Positions 44,447 through 53,031 of a stretch of 64,000 bases of DNA are shown here, in pieces. The stretch is from Mucilaginibacter aquaedulcis (lineage in GTDB: Bacteria > Bacteroidota > Bacteroidia > Sphingobacteriales > Sphingobacteriaceae): positions 543,548-607,547 of the forward strand of contig NZ_JAUFPR010000004.1 in NCBI RefSeq assembly GCF_030409325.1. Reading direction: 5' to 3'. Position 1 is the first letter of the stretch. Each line of letters opens with the position of its first letter. The position numbers and the translations under genes were made by a program. The notes beneath the pieces are model-generated. The model saw only the letters and a list, made by a program, of their open reading frames with translations, had not been told where the DNA came from and made no database searches.

Positions 44447-44779
44447 GTTTTTACTATTTACTTAATGATTAAGGTTAAGGAATTATTTAAGTTGCAAAAT
44501 ACATAATCTTCTCCATCTTAATAATATATAATTATTAACAACCGCTTAGTAATTAGAAACTTTGACGGAATCCACTGTGTAATTCGATTTTGAGCTTCTG
44601 CCTCGCTTCCGCAAGCCACCCCCCCTGCTTCTGCAAACCTCCGGCTTGTGGCTCTTAATAATTTATTTCAAGTTATCGATTAGAATAAATCGCAGTAAAA
44701 TTTTAATGACAGTAAACCTTTTCTCTACTTCTGTCGTAGCTTTGATATAACACCATTAAAAAATCAAAACAATCTCGCT
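44447..44779. other. Intergenic stretch between TIR and peroxiredoxin genes
   Basis: Divergent gap of 333 bases, AT-rich near the TIR start. It contains an imperfect hairpin around 44610-44652 (GCAAGCC and GGCTTGTGGC) and a perfect promoter word TAGCTTTG at 44737-44744, 35 bases before the peroxiredoxin ATG. No gene seen. Confidence 0.4.
44737..44744 (+). promoter_or_regulatory. Promoter -7 element of the peroxiredoxin gene
   Basis: TAGCTTTG matches TAnnTTTG, 35 bases before the ATG. No -33 element recognised. Confidence 0.45.
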
Positions 44780-45382
44780 ATGTTAAAGAAATATTATTGC
44801 TTATCGTTTTTAATCTTCGGCTTTTCACTTTTGATAGCCAGCTCCGGCTTTGCCCAATCAAAGATGTTATCTAAAGGAGATAAAGCACCTGTGTTTAGCG
44901 CCCAGGCCAGTTTGGCCGGCAAGGAATTTAATTTCTCATTAAAAAATTCGCTTGCTAAAGGTCCAGTTGTGGTTTATTTTTATCCTTCTGCTTATACCGG
45001 CGGCTGCGATGCCGAAGCACATGCCTTTGCCGAACAAAAGGATAAATTTACCGCGGCAGGTGCTATTATTATCGGCGTATCCGGAGATGATATTCAGCGA
45101 CTGAACACATTTTCTGCCGATCCAAATTACTGCGCAGGCAAATTCGCCGTTGCATCAGACGCCGGAGGTAAAATTGCACAAACATACGGCCTGGTAATGT
45201 CTTCTCCTAAGCTTGGCATGAAAGACGTGCGCGGAATAGAGGTTAACCACGGTTTTATACCACGTACAACCTATGTGATTGGTAAAGACGGTAAAATTAT
45301 AGCAGTGTTTTCATCAACAAACGATCACATTTCGCCTACTGAACATGTTGACAAAGCATTGGCCATTGTAAAAGGAGCATAA
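44780..45382 (+). CDS. Exported peroxiredoxin (BCP/PrxQ-like)
   Basis: 200 residues with a signal peptide (LIFGFSLLIASSGFAQ). Peroxiredoxin/AhpC-TSA fold: KGDKAPVFSAQASLAGKEFN opens the domain, then VVVYFYPSAYTGGCDAEAHAF with the peroxidatic Cys (~76, in the pattern P...T..C). A second Cys in DPNYCAGKF (~117) could resolve it. The C-terminal FIPRTTYVIGKDGKI is typical. It would reduce peroxides in the periplasm, with unknown electron donor. ATG 44780. A terminator of the same kind as after tRNA-fMet copy 1 follows (45418-45450). Confidence 0.9.
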   Translation: MLKKYYCLSFLIFGFSLLIASSGFAQSKMLSKGDKAPVFSAQASLAGKEFNFSLKNSLAKGPVVVYFYPSAYTGGCDAEAHAFAEQKDKFTAAGAIIIGVSGDDIQRLNTFSADPNYCAGKFAVASDAGGKIAQTYGLVMSSPKLGMKDVRGIEVNHGFIPRTTYVIGKDGKIIAVFSSTNDHISPTEHVDKALAIVKGA

Positions 45383-45417
45383 TTCAATGGTCCTGGTATA
45401 AATTTTGAATTTGTAGT

Positions 45418-45450
45418 AAAGCCTCTCATAGAAATTTGAGAGGCTTTTTT
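45418..45450 (+). terminator. Terminator after the peroxiredoxin gene
   Basis: GCCTCTCATAGAAATTTGAGAGGC hairpin followed by TTTTTT; almost the same as the hairpin after tRNA-fMet copy 1 (43626-43662). Confidence 0.8.
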
Positions 45451-45469
45451 CGTGATTGCAGTACAGGCA

Positions 45470-45919
45470 TCATTCAATGGCATACACCATAGTTCCCGCT
45501 TCTACCATTTCCTGAAACCCTGATTTGATATAGAAATCGAAAAGTGGCCTGCGTGTAAATAGCATAATCATTTTAAGATCTAATTTTTTCACCTCCTCTT
45601 TTACAACAGCCATTAGGCCGCTGCCTACCCCCGTGCCCTGGCAATTCACAGCTACAAATAATTCTTTCAAAATAAAAATGCTGCCACTGTAGTAAGGCTC
45701 CATATTCCCTATGGCACAGCCAATTATTTGTCCGTTTCTGCGGGCTGCCCATCCCATAAAATTAGGGGTATTGTAGTAGCAGGTTAGCAGGGCTTTTGCT
45801 GTCTGTATGTTCCAGTTATCGTTCCAGGGCTTCGCGTTGTATGCCGCCGGGTAAATTTCGACGCATTGTTCAAGTATTTCAATTGCCTTTATGTTATGTA
45901 TTATAATGTTGTGCTCCAT
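45470..45919 (-). CDS. GNAT family N-acetyltransferase
   Basis: 149 residues from the ATG at 45919 (an earlier start would add eight residues). GNAT core: GQIIGCAIGNMEPYYSGS (~56-73), the acetyl-CoA P-loop FVAVNCQGTGVGSGLM (Q-G-x-G-x-G, ~81-96) and a C-terminal FYIKSGFQEMVEAGTMVY. Substrate unknown. Divergent from the NlpC/P60 gene. The gap between them (45920-46245) shows no clear structure. Confidence 0.85.
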   Translation of the reverse strand: MEHNIIIHNIKAIEILEQCVEIYPAAYNAKPWNDNWNIQTAKALLTCYYNTPNFMGWAARRNGQIIGCAIGNMEPYYSGSIFILKELFVAVNCQGTGVGSGLMAVVKEEVKKLDLKMIMLFTRRPLFDFYIKSGFQEMVEAGTMVYAIE

Positions 45920-46245
45920 TGTGAATTCTTTTGTTGGATGCATTTTAGTCGGAGTAGTTGTTAATTCCTTACAAACTGTTTTGGCTCCCTCCTGCCCTCT
46001 CTTTTGTTTGATTTGGTATACCGCAATGAATTAAATCACTATATTTAATACCGGTCAGATCAATTGATAAACGGAAAGATCCTCGTGTACGACGAAAAGA
46101 TTCGCCACTTTCCACCTACGGCCGCCAAAAAATAGCAGCTTATTCGTATTGTTAATACAATAAGCCCAAGAGGTTTTTAACAAAAAACAGGTCAATGTTA
46201 AAATCTTAGTGACGGGAGCAAAGTTTTTTTGCCTATTATTACGGC
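45920..46245. other. Intergenic gap with no recognised element
   Basis: 326 bases between the divergent GNAT and NlpC/P60 genes. No gene, strong hairpin or clear TAnnTTTG match was noted; the promoters of both genes must lie here. Confidence 0.3.
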
Positions 46246-46887
46246 ATGCATTTTCACGTTGGCTTCAAGGTTCTTGTTTTGGCTTCGTTATCATTGATGA
46301 AGCCTGAGCGTGAATCTTTAATAACCAGGCATAAAACAAAAAAGATCGTAAAGATGCACAGATCGCATCACGATCATCCCCGAACGGTTGTGGATACAGC
46401 TATTTTAACTGGCTGCACCAGCCCCGACGAGTTAATAGCGTTTGCCAAAACACTCAAGGGGATCAGGTACCGGTACGGTTCTTCAAACCCGGAAAGGGGC
46501 TTTGATTGCTCCGGATTTGTTAATTATGTATTTAATCATTTTGGAATAGCCATCCCCAGGAGCTCTTCAGATTTTGCTGGTGTTCAGGGAAACAAGGATC
46601 TGAGCGAAGCTAAATTCGGCGACCTGATATTATTTACCGGTACCAGAACACATAACAGAGGGCGGGCCGGTCACATCGGTATTATTGTATCGCAACCGGG
46701 CGAGCCTATCACTTTTATACATTCCACATCTGGCGCGGCCAATGGTGTTACGGAAACAACCCTGAACGATTATTATATGGGCCGGTATATCAAAACCATT
46801 CGCCTTTTTGCTGAAAACAATGATACGCCTGATGAACATCTTGTTTCAGCTTCCGACTCTACCCAGATCAATAACGGGTCCCTTTAG
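46246..46887 (+). CDS. NlpC/P60 family peptidase
   Basis: 213 residues. The NlpC/P60 domain spans ~65-195: YRYGSSNPERGFDCSGFVNY (catalytic Cys in DCSGF, ~85-89), GRAGHIGIIVSQPG (catalytic His, ~140-153) and FIHSTSG (third polar residue, ~159-165). It cuts gamma-D-glutamyl-diaminopimelate or related bonds in peptidoglycan. The N-terminus has a hydrophobic stretch (FKVLVLASLSL) followed by basic residues, an atypical signal; a later ATG cannot be excluded. The last gene before tRNA-fMet copy 2. Confidence 0.9.
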   Translation: MHFHVGFKVLVLASLSLMKPERESLITRHKTKKIVKMHRSHHDHPRTVVDTAILTGCTSPDELIAFAKTLKGIRYRYGSSNPERGFDCSGFVNYVFNHFGIAIPRSSSDFAGVQGNKDLSEAKFGDLILFTGTRTHNRGRAGHIGIIVSQPGEPITFIHSTSGAANGVTETTLNDYYMGRYIKTIRLFAENNDTPDEHLVSASDSTQINNGSL

Positions 46888-46972
46888 TACAGGTTTTTGT
46901 TTTAATTAAGTAAAATAAGAGGAGTAATCTGCACTGCTCAATTATATATTCGTCAATTACCAAAACTTATTA

Positions 46973-46980
46973 TACATTTG
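46973..46980 (+). promoter_or_regulatory. Promoter -7 element before tRNA-fMet copy 2
   Basis: TACATTTG matches TAnnTTTG and ends 16 bases before the tRNA. No clear -33 element. Confidence 0.45.
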
Positions 46981-46996
46981 CAGCCCATCAAAACAG

Positions 46997-47069
<73 letters not shown>

Positions 47070-47081
47070 CATCGAAAGTAA

Positions 47082-47113
47082 AAAGCCTCAAGTCGAAAGA
47101 TTTGAGGCTTTTT
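47082..47113 (+). terminator. Terminator after tRNA-fMet copy 2
   Basis: AAGCCTCAA/TTGAGGCTT stem followed by TTTTT. Confidence 0.75.
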
Positions 47114-47264
47114 TGCGTTCAGGAGATTTGTATATTAGTGGTGCAGTGAAAATACCAACCACAGGCTTAAATCGCTCGGATGAATGTAAAGCCTATCTGA
47201 GGGCTTCAGGATGGGGTATACTGTGCTTTTAACAACGCTTAAATTAACCATTTAAAAATAAATT

Positions 47265-47696
47265 ATGAGAACAATTAACCCCTGGATCAACTTCAATGGA
47301 AATGCCGAAGAAGCTTTCACTTTTTACAAATCAGTTTTCGGTGGAGAGTTCACAAAGATTATTCGGTTCAAAGATTTATCAAGCGCGGAATTTCAGGTGC
47401 CGGAAAACGAAGCCAATAAAATTATGCACATTGCTTTGCCAATTGGTAAGCACAATGTGTTAATAGCCAATGATGTTCCCGAATTTATGGGACGGGTAAA
47501 TGAAAATGAAAACAGGTCTAAAATAGCCGTTAGCACAGAAAGCCGGGAAGAGGCCGACAAAATATTTAACGGGCTATCAGCAGATGGAGCTATTGAAGGG
47601 CCCATTGGCGACAGTCCATGGGGTACCTACGCCGGAATGTTCAGAGACAAATATGGCATCGAATGGATCGTAGAATTCGACCCTAATAGTAATTGA
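47265..47696 (+). CDS. VOC family protein (PhnB-like)
   Basis: 143-residue protein of the vicinal-oxygen-chelate superfamily, PhnB-type: it opens with INPWINFNGNAEEAFTFYKSVFGGEF and ends with YAGMFRDKYGIEWIVEFD. Members are small cytosolic dimers; several bind metal or drugs such as bleomycin, and others are methyltransferase-associated, so the substrate is open. ATG at 47265. Followed by a strong terminator (47705-47744). Confidence 0.85.
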   Translation: MRTINPWINFNGNAEEAFTFYKSVFGGEFTKIIRFKDLSSAEFQVPENEANKIMHIALPIGKHNVLIANDVPEFMGRVNENENRSKIAVSTESREEADKIFNGLSADGAIEGPIGDSPWGTYAGMFRDKYGIEWIVEFDPNSN

Positions 47697-47704
47697 TAAA
47701 TTTA

Positions 47705-47744
47705 AAACAGAAAAGCCATGCAGCCCGCATGGCTTTTCTGTTTA
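47705..47744. terminator. Strong terminator after the VOC gene
   Basis: AACAGAAAAGCCATGC/GCATGGCTTTTCTGTT, a 16-bp perfect stem with a five-base loop. Confidence 0.8.
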
Positions 47745-47905
47745 GTACATAAGGGAATTAGGAATATCTTTACAAAATTCCTGAGGTTTCAAAACCGGAC
47801 GCTCAGATGTTCGGTTTTATTACAACGGTCGATTTGAATTTTTGCGTAATTTTCTGTTTTTCAATAAATTACAAGTTTGGAATAAGGATTGGGGTATTCC
47901 TATAA

Positions 47906-50900
47906 TTGAACCCACATGCACTCCATATTGATCTGTATAACATGGCCTCCCTGGTGGCCATGCTCATCGGGCTGGCTTTCAGCTTGATCGTGTGGTTTTC
48001 CAAAAAAGGAAACAGAAGCGTGAATCGCCTGCTTAGTCTTATCCTCGTCACCATGGTTTTGTGGTTGCTGAGAGCTGTTTGTATAGATATCCAATTAGAA
48101 AATTATTTTAAACGATGGAGCTGGTTCCCGTTTCAGTTTTTGCTGACACTTGGCCCGCTGGTATTCTTTTATGTCCGCAGTATTGTGCGGCCCGAAGAAA
48201 AAGTTACAGCTAAAGATCTGCTGCATTTCAGTCCCCTGTTGTTGGAGCAAGGTATACACCTGTTAACGATTATCCAAAGTGAACACACCGGCGCGGCAAC
48301 CTATAACACATCGGTTTATAAGCAGTGGCACCCGGTGCTACAGTTGTTGGCCTTTATTTCAATCGCGGTTTATTTGTTCCGGTGCGCTAAACTTGCAAAA
48401 TATCCTGTGCGGGTTGATCACAATAAGATCCCGGGCAAGGGCATTTTGTATGTGAGCCCGTCCGCAACAGAAAAGCTGATACTAAAAGGATATTGGCTGC
48501 GGCATCAAATGAAGATGGGCCGGTTTTATTTAGATGCGGAGCTGAGCTTAAATTCTTTGGCTAAAGAGCTCGGTATTCCTATCCATGAATTATCGCGGAT
48601 CATCAATACTGGTCTGCGCAAAAACTTCAACGATTTTGTTAATGAATTTAGGATAAAGGATGTAACCCGGAAAATGAAAGATCCGGAATATGACCGGATA
48701 ACTCTTTTAGGCATTGCGTATGATTGTGGCTTCAACTCAAAAACCACTTTTAATCGTGCCTTCAAACAAATTAAAGGGAAAGGCCCAGCCGAATACAAGG
48801 CTAAACTAAAAAAAGAGCGACCAAATCATGATTTGGAACCTCCCTCATCATCTTCAGCAATAATTTTACGTCACCGTGCCGTACCGGTATGGTCTGGTGA
48901 AAAATTAAATCGCAATCATATGTTTCGTAATTATTTGAAGATAGCATGGCGCAACACGCTGAACAACAAAGTTTATAGCGTACTGAATATTGCAGGGCTG
49001 GCCGCAGGTATGGCTGTGGCGCTGCTGATTGGTTTATGGGTAACGGATCAATATTCGTATGACAGGTTCTTGCCTGATTATGCACGATCATACCAGGTAC
49101 AAATGAACCTAACCTCGCAGCACAATGGCACATCAACCCAAACATCCATAGCGCTTCCTTTGGTTAACGTGTTACGGAAAGAAATTCCGGGAGTACAATA
49201 CGTGGCCGAGGCCGACAATATAGGCTGGATGAATCACAATTTATTAGTGGGTGATAAAAAGCTGTATCTCGGCGGAGGGGCCGCCGGGGCCGATTTCTTT
49301 AAAATATTTAAATATCCGTTTGTTAAAGGCAATGCTAATTCAGCATTAAAGGATATTTACACCATTGTGCTCACAGAATCAACGGCCAAATCGCTGTTTG
49401 GTGATGCCGACCCGATGGGGAAAATGGTGCGTTTTGATAATACACAGAATTTAAAGGTTGCCGGGGTTATTAAGGATATTCCTAAAAATGCAACGCTGCA
49501 ATTTAATTATCTAACACCTTTTGCTTACAGTGAAGCAACCCAGAGCTGGATCAGGGATGGGCGCACCAAATGGACATATAATTCTTTCACCGCTTACGTG
49601 GCGTTACAGCCGGGTGTAAGCTACGCACAGGTTGCACCTAAGATCAGGGACATTGTTGAAAAAAGAAGCCCGGAGATGAGATCGTCTAAGCCGGAGGTTT
49701 TTATGCAGCCTTTAGCCGACTGGCATTTGTACAATGATTTCAAAAACGGAAAGGTGGCGGGCGGCTTTGTGGACTATGTGCGTTTGTTTGGTATCATCGG
49801 TATACTGGTATTGGCAATAGCTTGTATCAATTTCATGAACCTATCAACCGCGCGATCTGAAAAACGGGCCAAGGAAGTTGGCGTTCGCAAAGCCATTGGT
49901 TCGGGCCGTGTGGATCTGGTTTACCAGTTTTTGCTGGAGTCTGTTTTGATCACATGTTTATCGTTTCTGTTATGTCTGCTATTTGTTCAGCTGGCTATTC
50001 CCTCGTTCAATACCTTAACAGGAGTTTACATCCGCATCCCGTTTGGTAACATCGGTTTCTGGTGCATCATGATCGCTTTTGTACTGTTAACCGGCTTAGC
50101 TGCTGGGAGCAGGCCGGCATTTTACCTGTCGTCATTTAACCCGGTAAAAGTACTGAAGGGAAGTATTCAAATTGGTAAAGCGGCAGCATTGCCGCGGAAG
50201 GTATTGGTGGTGGTGCAATTTACCTGCTCAGTCGCACTGATCATCAGCACCGTAATTGTTTACCAGCAAATACAATATGTGCAGGATCGCCCCACTGGTT
50301 ACAAGGCCGAGCGGCTCGTGATGACCGATATGAATGGAGATCTTCCCAAACATTATGAAGCCCTAGGAAATGACCTGCTATCATCAGGATTGGTGGAGAG
50401 CATAGCGTCGTCCACATCGCCTGCAACACAGGTATTCAGCCATTTTTCACTGGAGAAATGGCCGGGGAAAAACGCCGGGGAAGAAGAAGTGAATATTGGC
50501 GCGATATGGGTGTCAGACGATTATTTTAAAACATTGGGAATGACTTTTGCCGCAGGACACAATTTTACAGGTGATTGGAAAAGCGACTCACTCAATGTGA
50601 TCGTGAATGAAGCAACGGTAAGGCGTATTGGCCTTAAAGATCCTGTGAATCAAATGATAACCTGCAATTTCGGCAGCAAGCCGGTAAGAATTATCGGCGT
50701 GGTGAAAGATGCCCTGATGGAATCGCCCTACAAGCCGGTAGCACCAGCCGTTTTCGGTCATAATCCTTATGGCTTCGTTATCACCTATCGCTTGCCTAAA
50801 AATGCCAATACACACACTACCATTGAAAAGATCGGCAAGGTATTTCAGAAATATAACCCGGCTTTTCCTTATCAGTATAAGTTTATAGATGATGAATATG

Positions 50901-51310
50901 CGAGCAAATTTAACCTGGAGGTACTTGTAGGCAAACTGGCTGGTGTATTTGCCGCCCTTGCCATATTTATTTCCTGCCTGGGCTTATTGGGTCTTGCTGC
51001 TTACGTTGCTGAACAGCGCACCAAGGAGATCGGTATCCGCAAAGTTTTAGGTGCATCAATTATACAGGTATGGATGCTGCTATCGCGCGATTTTGTGGTG
51101 CTGGTGTTAATCAGTTGCCTCATAGCTTCGCCGATAGCGTTATACTTCCTGGAACATTGGCTCGATAAATATGCATATCGGGTGAGTATTGGTCCATCGG
51201 CATTTATTGCATCCGGAATAGCTGCGATCATCATCACCCTGTTAACCATCAGTTTTCAAGCCATAAAAGCCGCGCTGACCAACCCGGTGAAAAGCTTACG
51301 GAGTGAGTGA
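47906..51310 (+). CDS. Membrane AraC-type regulator fused to an FtsX/MacB permease, copy 1
   Basis: 1134 residues in one frame. Residues ~1-165: about five membrane segments (SLVAMLIGLAFSLIVWF, LLSLILVTMVLWLL and so on). ~200-305: AraC HTH (FYLDAELSLNSLAKELGI ... LLGIAYDCGFNSKTTFNRAFK). Then a ~35-residue linker and, from Met339 (MFRNYLKIAWRN), a full permease with eight membrane segments and two MacB-like periplasmic domains, with the conserved KEVGVRKAIGS and KEIGIRKVLGAS loops. TTG 47906 is the start because an in-frame TAA sits just before it and the paralogue aligns from its own TTG. Compared with copy 2 it lacks two membrane segments. No ATPase gene is adjacent. The permease could also be made alone from the internal ATG at 48920. 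Confidence 0.85.
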   Translation: MNPHALHIDLYNMASLVAMLIGLAFSLIVWFSKKGNRSVNRLLSLILVTMVLWLLRAVCIDIQLENYFKRWSWFPFQFLLTLGPLVFFYVRSIVRPEEKVTAKDLLHFSPLLLEQGIHLLTIIQSEHTGAATYNTSVYKQWHPVLQLLAFISIAVYLFRCAKLAKYPVRVDHNKIPGKGILYVSPSATEKLILKGYWLRHQMKMGRFYLDAELSLNSLAKELGIPIHELSRIINTGLRKNFNDFVNEFRIKDVTRKMKDPEYDRITLLGIAYDCGFNSKTTFNRAFKQIKGKGPAEYKAKLKKERPNHDLEPPSSSSAIILRHRAVPVWSGEKLNRNHMFRNYLKIAWRNTLNNKVYSVLNIAGLAAGMAVALLIGLWVTDQYSYDRFLPDYARSYQVQMNLTSQHNGTSTQTSIALPLVNVLRKEIPGVQYVAEADNIGWMNHNLLVGDKKLYLGGGAAGADFFKIFKYPFVKGNANSALKDIYTIVLTESTAKSLFGDADPMGKMVRFDNTQNLKVAGVIKDIPKNATLQFNYLTPFAYSEATQSWIRDGRTKWTYNSFTAYVALQPGVSYAQVAPKIRDIVEKRSPEMRSSKPEVFMQPLADWHLYNDFKNGKVAGGFVDYVRLFGIIGILVLAIACINFMNLSTARSEKRAKEVGVRKAIGSGRVDLVYQFLLESVLITCLSFLLCLLFVQLAIPSFNTLTGVYIRIPFGNIGFWCIMIAFVLLTGLAAGSRPAFYLSSFNPVKVLKGSIQIGKAAALPRKVLVVVQFTCSVALIISTVIVYQQIQYVQDRPTGYKAERLVMTDMNGDLPKHYEALGNDLLSSGLVESIASSTSPATQVFSHFSLEKWPGKNAGEEEVNIGAIWVSDDYFKTLGMTFAAGHNFTGDWKSDSLNVIVNEATVRRIGLKDPVNQMITCNFGSKPVRIIGVVKDALMESPYKPVAPAVFGHNPYGFVITYRLPKNANTHTTIEKIGKVFQKYNPAFPYQYKFIDDEYASKFNLEVLVGKLAGVFAALAIFISCLGLLGLAAYVAEQRTKEIGIRKVLGASIIQVWMLLSRDFVVLVLISCLIASPIALYFLEHWLDKYAYRVSIGPSAFIASGIAAIIITLLTISFQAIKAALTNPVKSLRSE

Positions 51311-51380
51311 TTCTATTGGTTCACTGAAAGAACTTAGGTCATTAAACATGCGACCTGGGATTTAGTTGATACATTTTGTA

Positions 51381-51415
51381 ATGCGTTCCGGGGTGAGATA
51401 CGGAACGCATTTTTT
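51381..51415 (+). terminator. Terminator after fusion copy 1
   Basis: ATGCGTTCCG/CGGAACGCAT stem followed by TTTTTT. Confidence 0.85.
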
Positions 51416-51447
51416 ACGAAATCGTGTTAACCAAATCTTCAAATTAT

Positions 51448-51924
51448 CTATTTACCGCTGGTGACTAAAATTCCGGAAATAAGTGCACCCATGGCGATTG
51501 TTAACAGCAATGCACGGTAACTGATAACACTATCCCATCGTAATTGTAGTGATCGAATATCTGCCGGTGTTTTTTGGGCCATAGCTGCAGCCGACATCTG
51601 TACATTGATAGGCTTGGCTACGCGCAAATAAATTATTAGATGTGAGATAAGTGCTATTAAAGCTACACCTGAATAGATAGCCAAGGCAGAGTTATAGTTC
51701 AAAACTGTGATTAACAAAGAACTAACAAGGCTGGTAGCTCCGATTAAAGGCATCCTTTTGTCAGCGATTAGATGCGTGTGCCCCATTAAATCTGCAATAG
51801 CAGAATCGCTACTCAGGGAAACGGCTTTTTTTACAACGATTGCATGAAAAACATCTGTACCATAAACCACCCCGGTAGTTAAAATAGCTATGGCTAATAG
51901 GATTTGATTGATAAGCATATTCAT
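51448..51924 (-). CDS. DUF1772 (anthrone oxygenase-like) membrane protein
   Basis: 158 residues, four membrane segments: ILLAIAILTTGVVYGTDVFHA, LIGATSLVSSLLITVL, IYSGVALIALISHLIIYL and a last one near ALLLTIAMGALISGIL. The layout and the GTDVFHA...W...YR pattern match DUF1772. Enzymatic function is unproven in bacteria. It begins five bases after the DUF4267 gene and is part of the run copy 2-Crp-DUF4267-DUF1772. Confidence 0.8.
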   Translation of the reverse strand: MNMLINQILLAIAILTTGVVYGTDVFHAIVVKKAVSLSSDSAIADLMGHTHLIADKRMPLIGATSLVSSLLITVLNYNSALAIYSGVALIALISHLIIYLRVAKPINVQMSAAAMAQKTPADIRSLQLRWDSVISYRALLLTIAMGALISGILVTSGK

Positions 51925-51929
51925 TTCTT

Positions 51930-52358
51930 TTATTCTTTTGATGATTGTTTACCTGCACGGAATAACAGAAAGCTATTTGCGATCATGATCAGAGCCGTTA
52001 CACCATGAATTAAAAGGTGTTCAACATCTCCAATGCCATTAGTTGAAAATATGATCAGGAAATCGACCGCGGGAACAATAATAGTGGTTGTAAATACCCA
52101 GGCAGTGGCTTTCCGCATCTGCATTGCTAATAGAGGCAGTAAAACAATGCCCGAAAAAATATCGCGAATACCCTTTATTTTGCCATAAGCTGCATCATGT
52201 TCATTATTAAATGAAATGCCATATCCTATGGCGCCTACCTGTGGCTGCAGAATAAAACGTGCACCAATAAAAATAATTCCGAGTGCTAATAAGAGAGTGA
52301 TCCAGTAAGAAACTGAATGAATACCCCAGTGATGTTGTTTTTTGATTTGTGTTTCCAT
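51930..52358 (-). CDS. DUF4267 membrane protein
   Basis: 142 residues with four membrane segments (VSYWITLLLALGIIFIGARF, GIRDIFSGIVLLPLLAM, WVFTTTIIVPAVDFLII and a C-terminal one ending in SFLLFRAG). Matches DUF4267, often found beside regulators and other small membrane proteins. Function unknown. It lies 80 bases after the Crp gene on the same strand. Confidence 0.8.
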   Translation of the reverse strand: METQIKKQHHWGIHSVSYWITLLLALGIIFIGARFILQPQVGAIGYGISFNNEHDAAYGKIKGIRDIFSGIVLLPLLAMQMRKATAWVFTTTIIVPAVDFLIIFSTNGIGDVEHLLIHGVTALIMIANSFLLFRAGKQSSKE

Positions 52359-52438
52359 TATTAATTTGAATAATGGTACAAATCTCCTGAACTGAACGTC
52401 CTTTGTCGTTCACCTCGGTTAACTAATAAAAAAACAGA

Positions 52439-53014
52439 TTATTTTTGTGTTACCAGTCTTTTCCGGATCCGGGATAAAGATTGAGGTTGGATCCCGACAT
52501 AAGAAGCTATATAATACTGCGGAATCCTTTGCACAAGATTTGGATAAGACCGCAAAAACTGCTGATATCGCTCAGTGGGAGAATCCTTGTAGAAGGATTT
52601 TAGCTGCTCCATGCTACTTAGGAATACATTTTCGATCGCTAAACGGCCTAATTTTTCGCCTTCATTAACACTTGAATACAGCCGTTGCAAATCTGAGAAA
52701 CTGATTATTTGCAAAAAGGTATCTTCAATGGCTTGTATACTGGTATCAGAAGAAACCTGGGGAAGAAAGCTCTGATAATTAGAAATGAATTCACCGTCCT
52801 TATTAAAAAACAAGCTTTTCTGATTACCATTATCATTCATATGATAACGTACCAGGCCTTTTTCTATAAAGCCTACATAACGGCATATTTGCCCCTCTTC
52901 GAGAAAATATTCGCCGGATTTTAATTCAAGAGGTTTAAATAAACCGGTTAATATTACTTCTTCATCTGCACTGATCTTAATCAGGTGCCTTATGGTGGCT
53001 ATAAGTAGGTTCAT
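52439..53014 (-). CDS. Crp/Fnr family transcriptional regulator
   Basis: 191 residues. Cyclic-nucleotide-binding-like beta-roll (~15-120: LKSGEYFLEEGQICRYVGFI) and a C-terminal winged HTH in which recognition is by IPQYYIASYVGIQPQSLSRIRKRL. The nucleotide phosphate-binding arginine/glutamate pattern of CRP is not obvious, and there are few cysteines, so the ligand is unknown; such proteins are common in Bacteroidota. It begins 17 bases after fusion copy 2 on the same strand, pointing to shared transcription with it and with the two DUF genes downstream. Confidence 0.9.
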   Translation of the reverse strand: MNLLIATIRHLIKISADEEVILTGLFKPLELKSGEYFLEEGQICRYVGFIEKGLVRYHMNDNGNQKSLFFNKDGEFISNYQSFLPQVSSDTSIQAIEDTFLQIISFSDLQRLYSSVNEGEKLGRLAIENVFLSSMEQLKSFYKDSPTERYQQFLRSYPNLVQRIPQYYIASYVGIQPQSLSRIRKRLVTQK

Positions 53015-53031
53015 GGGTGTTATTTAAAGAT

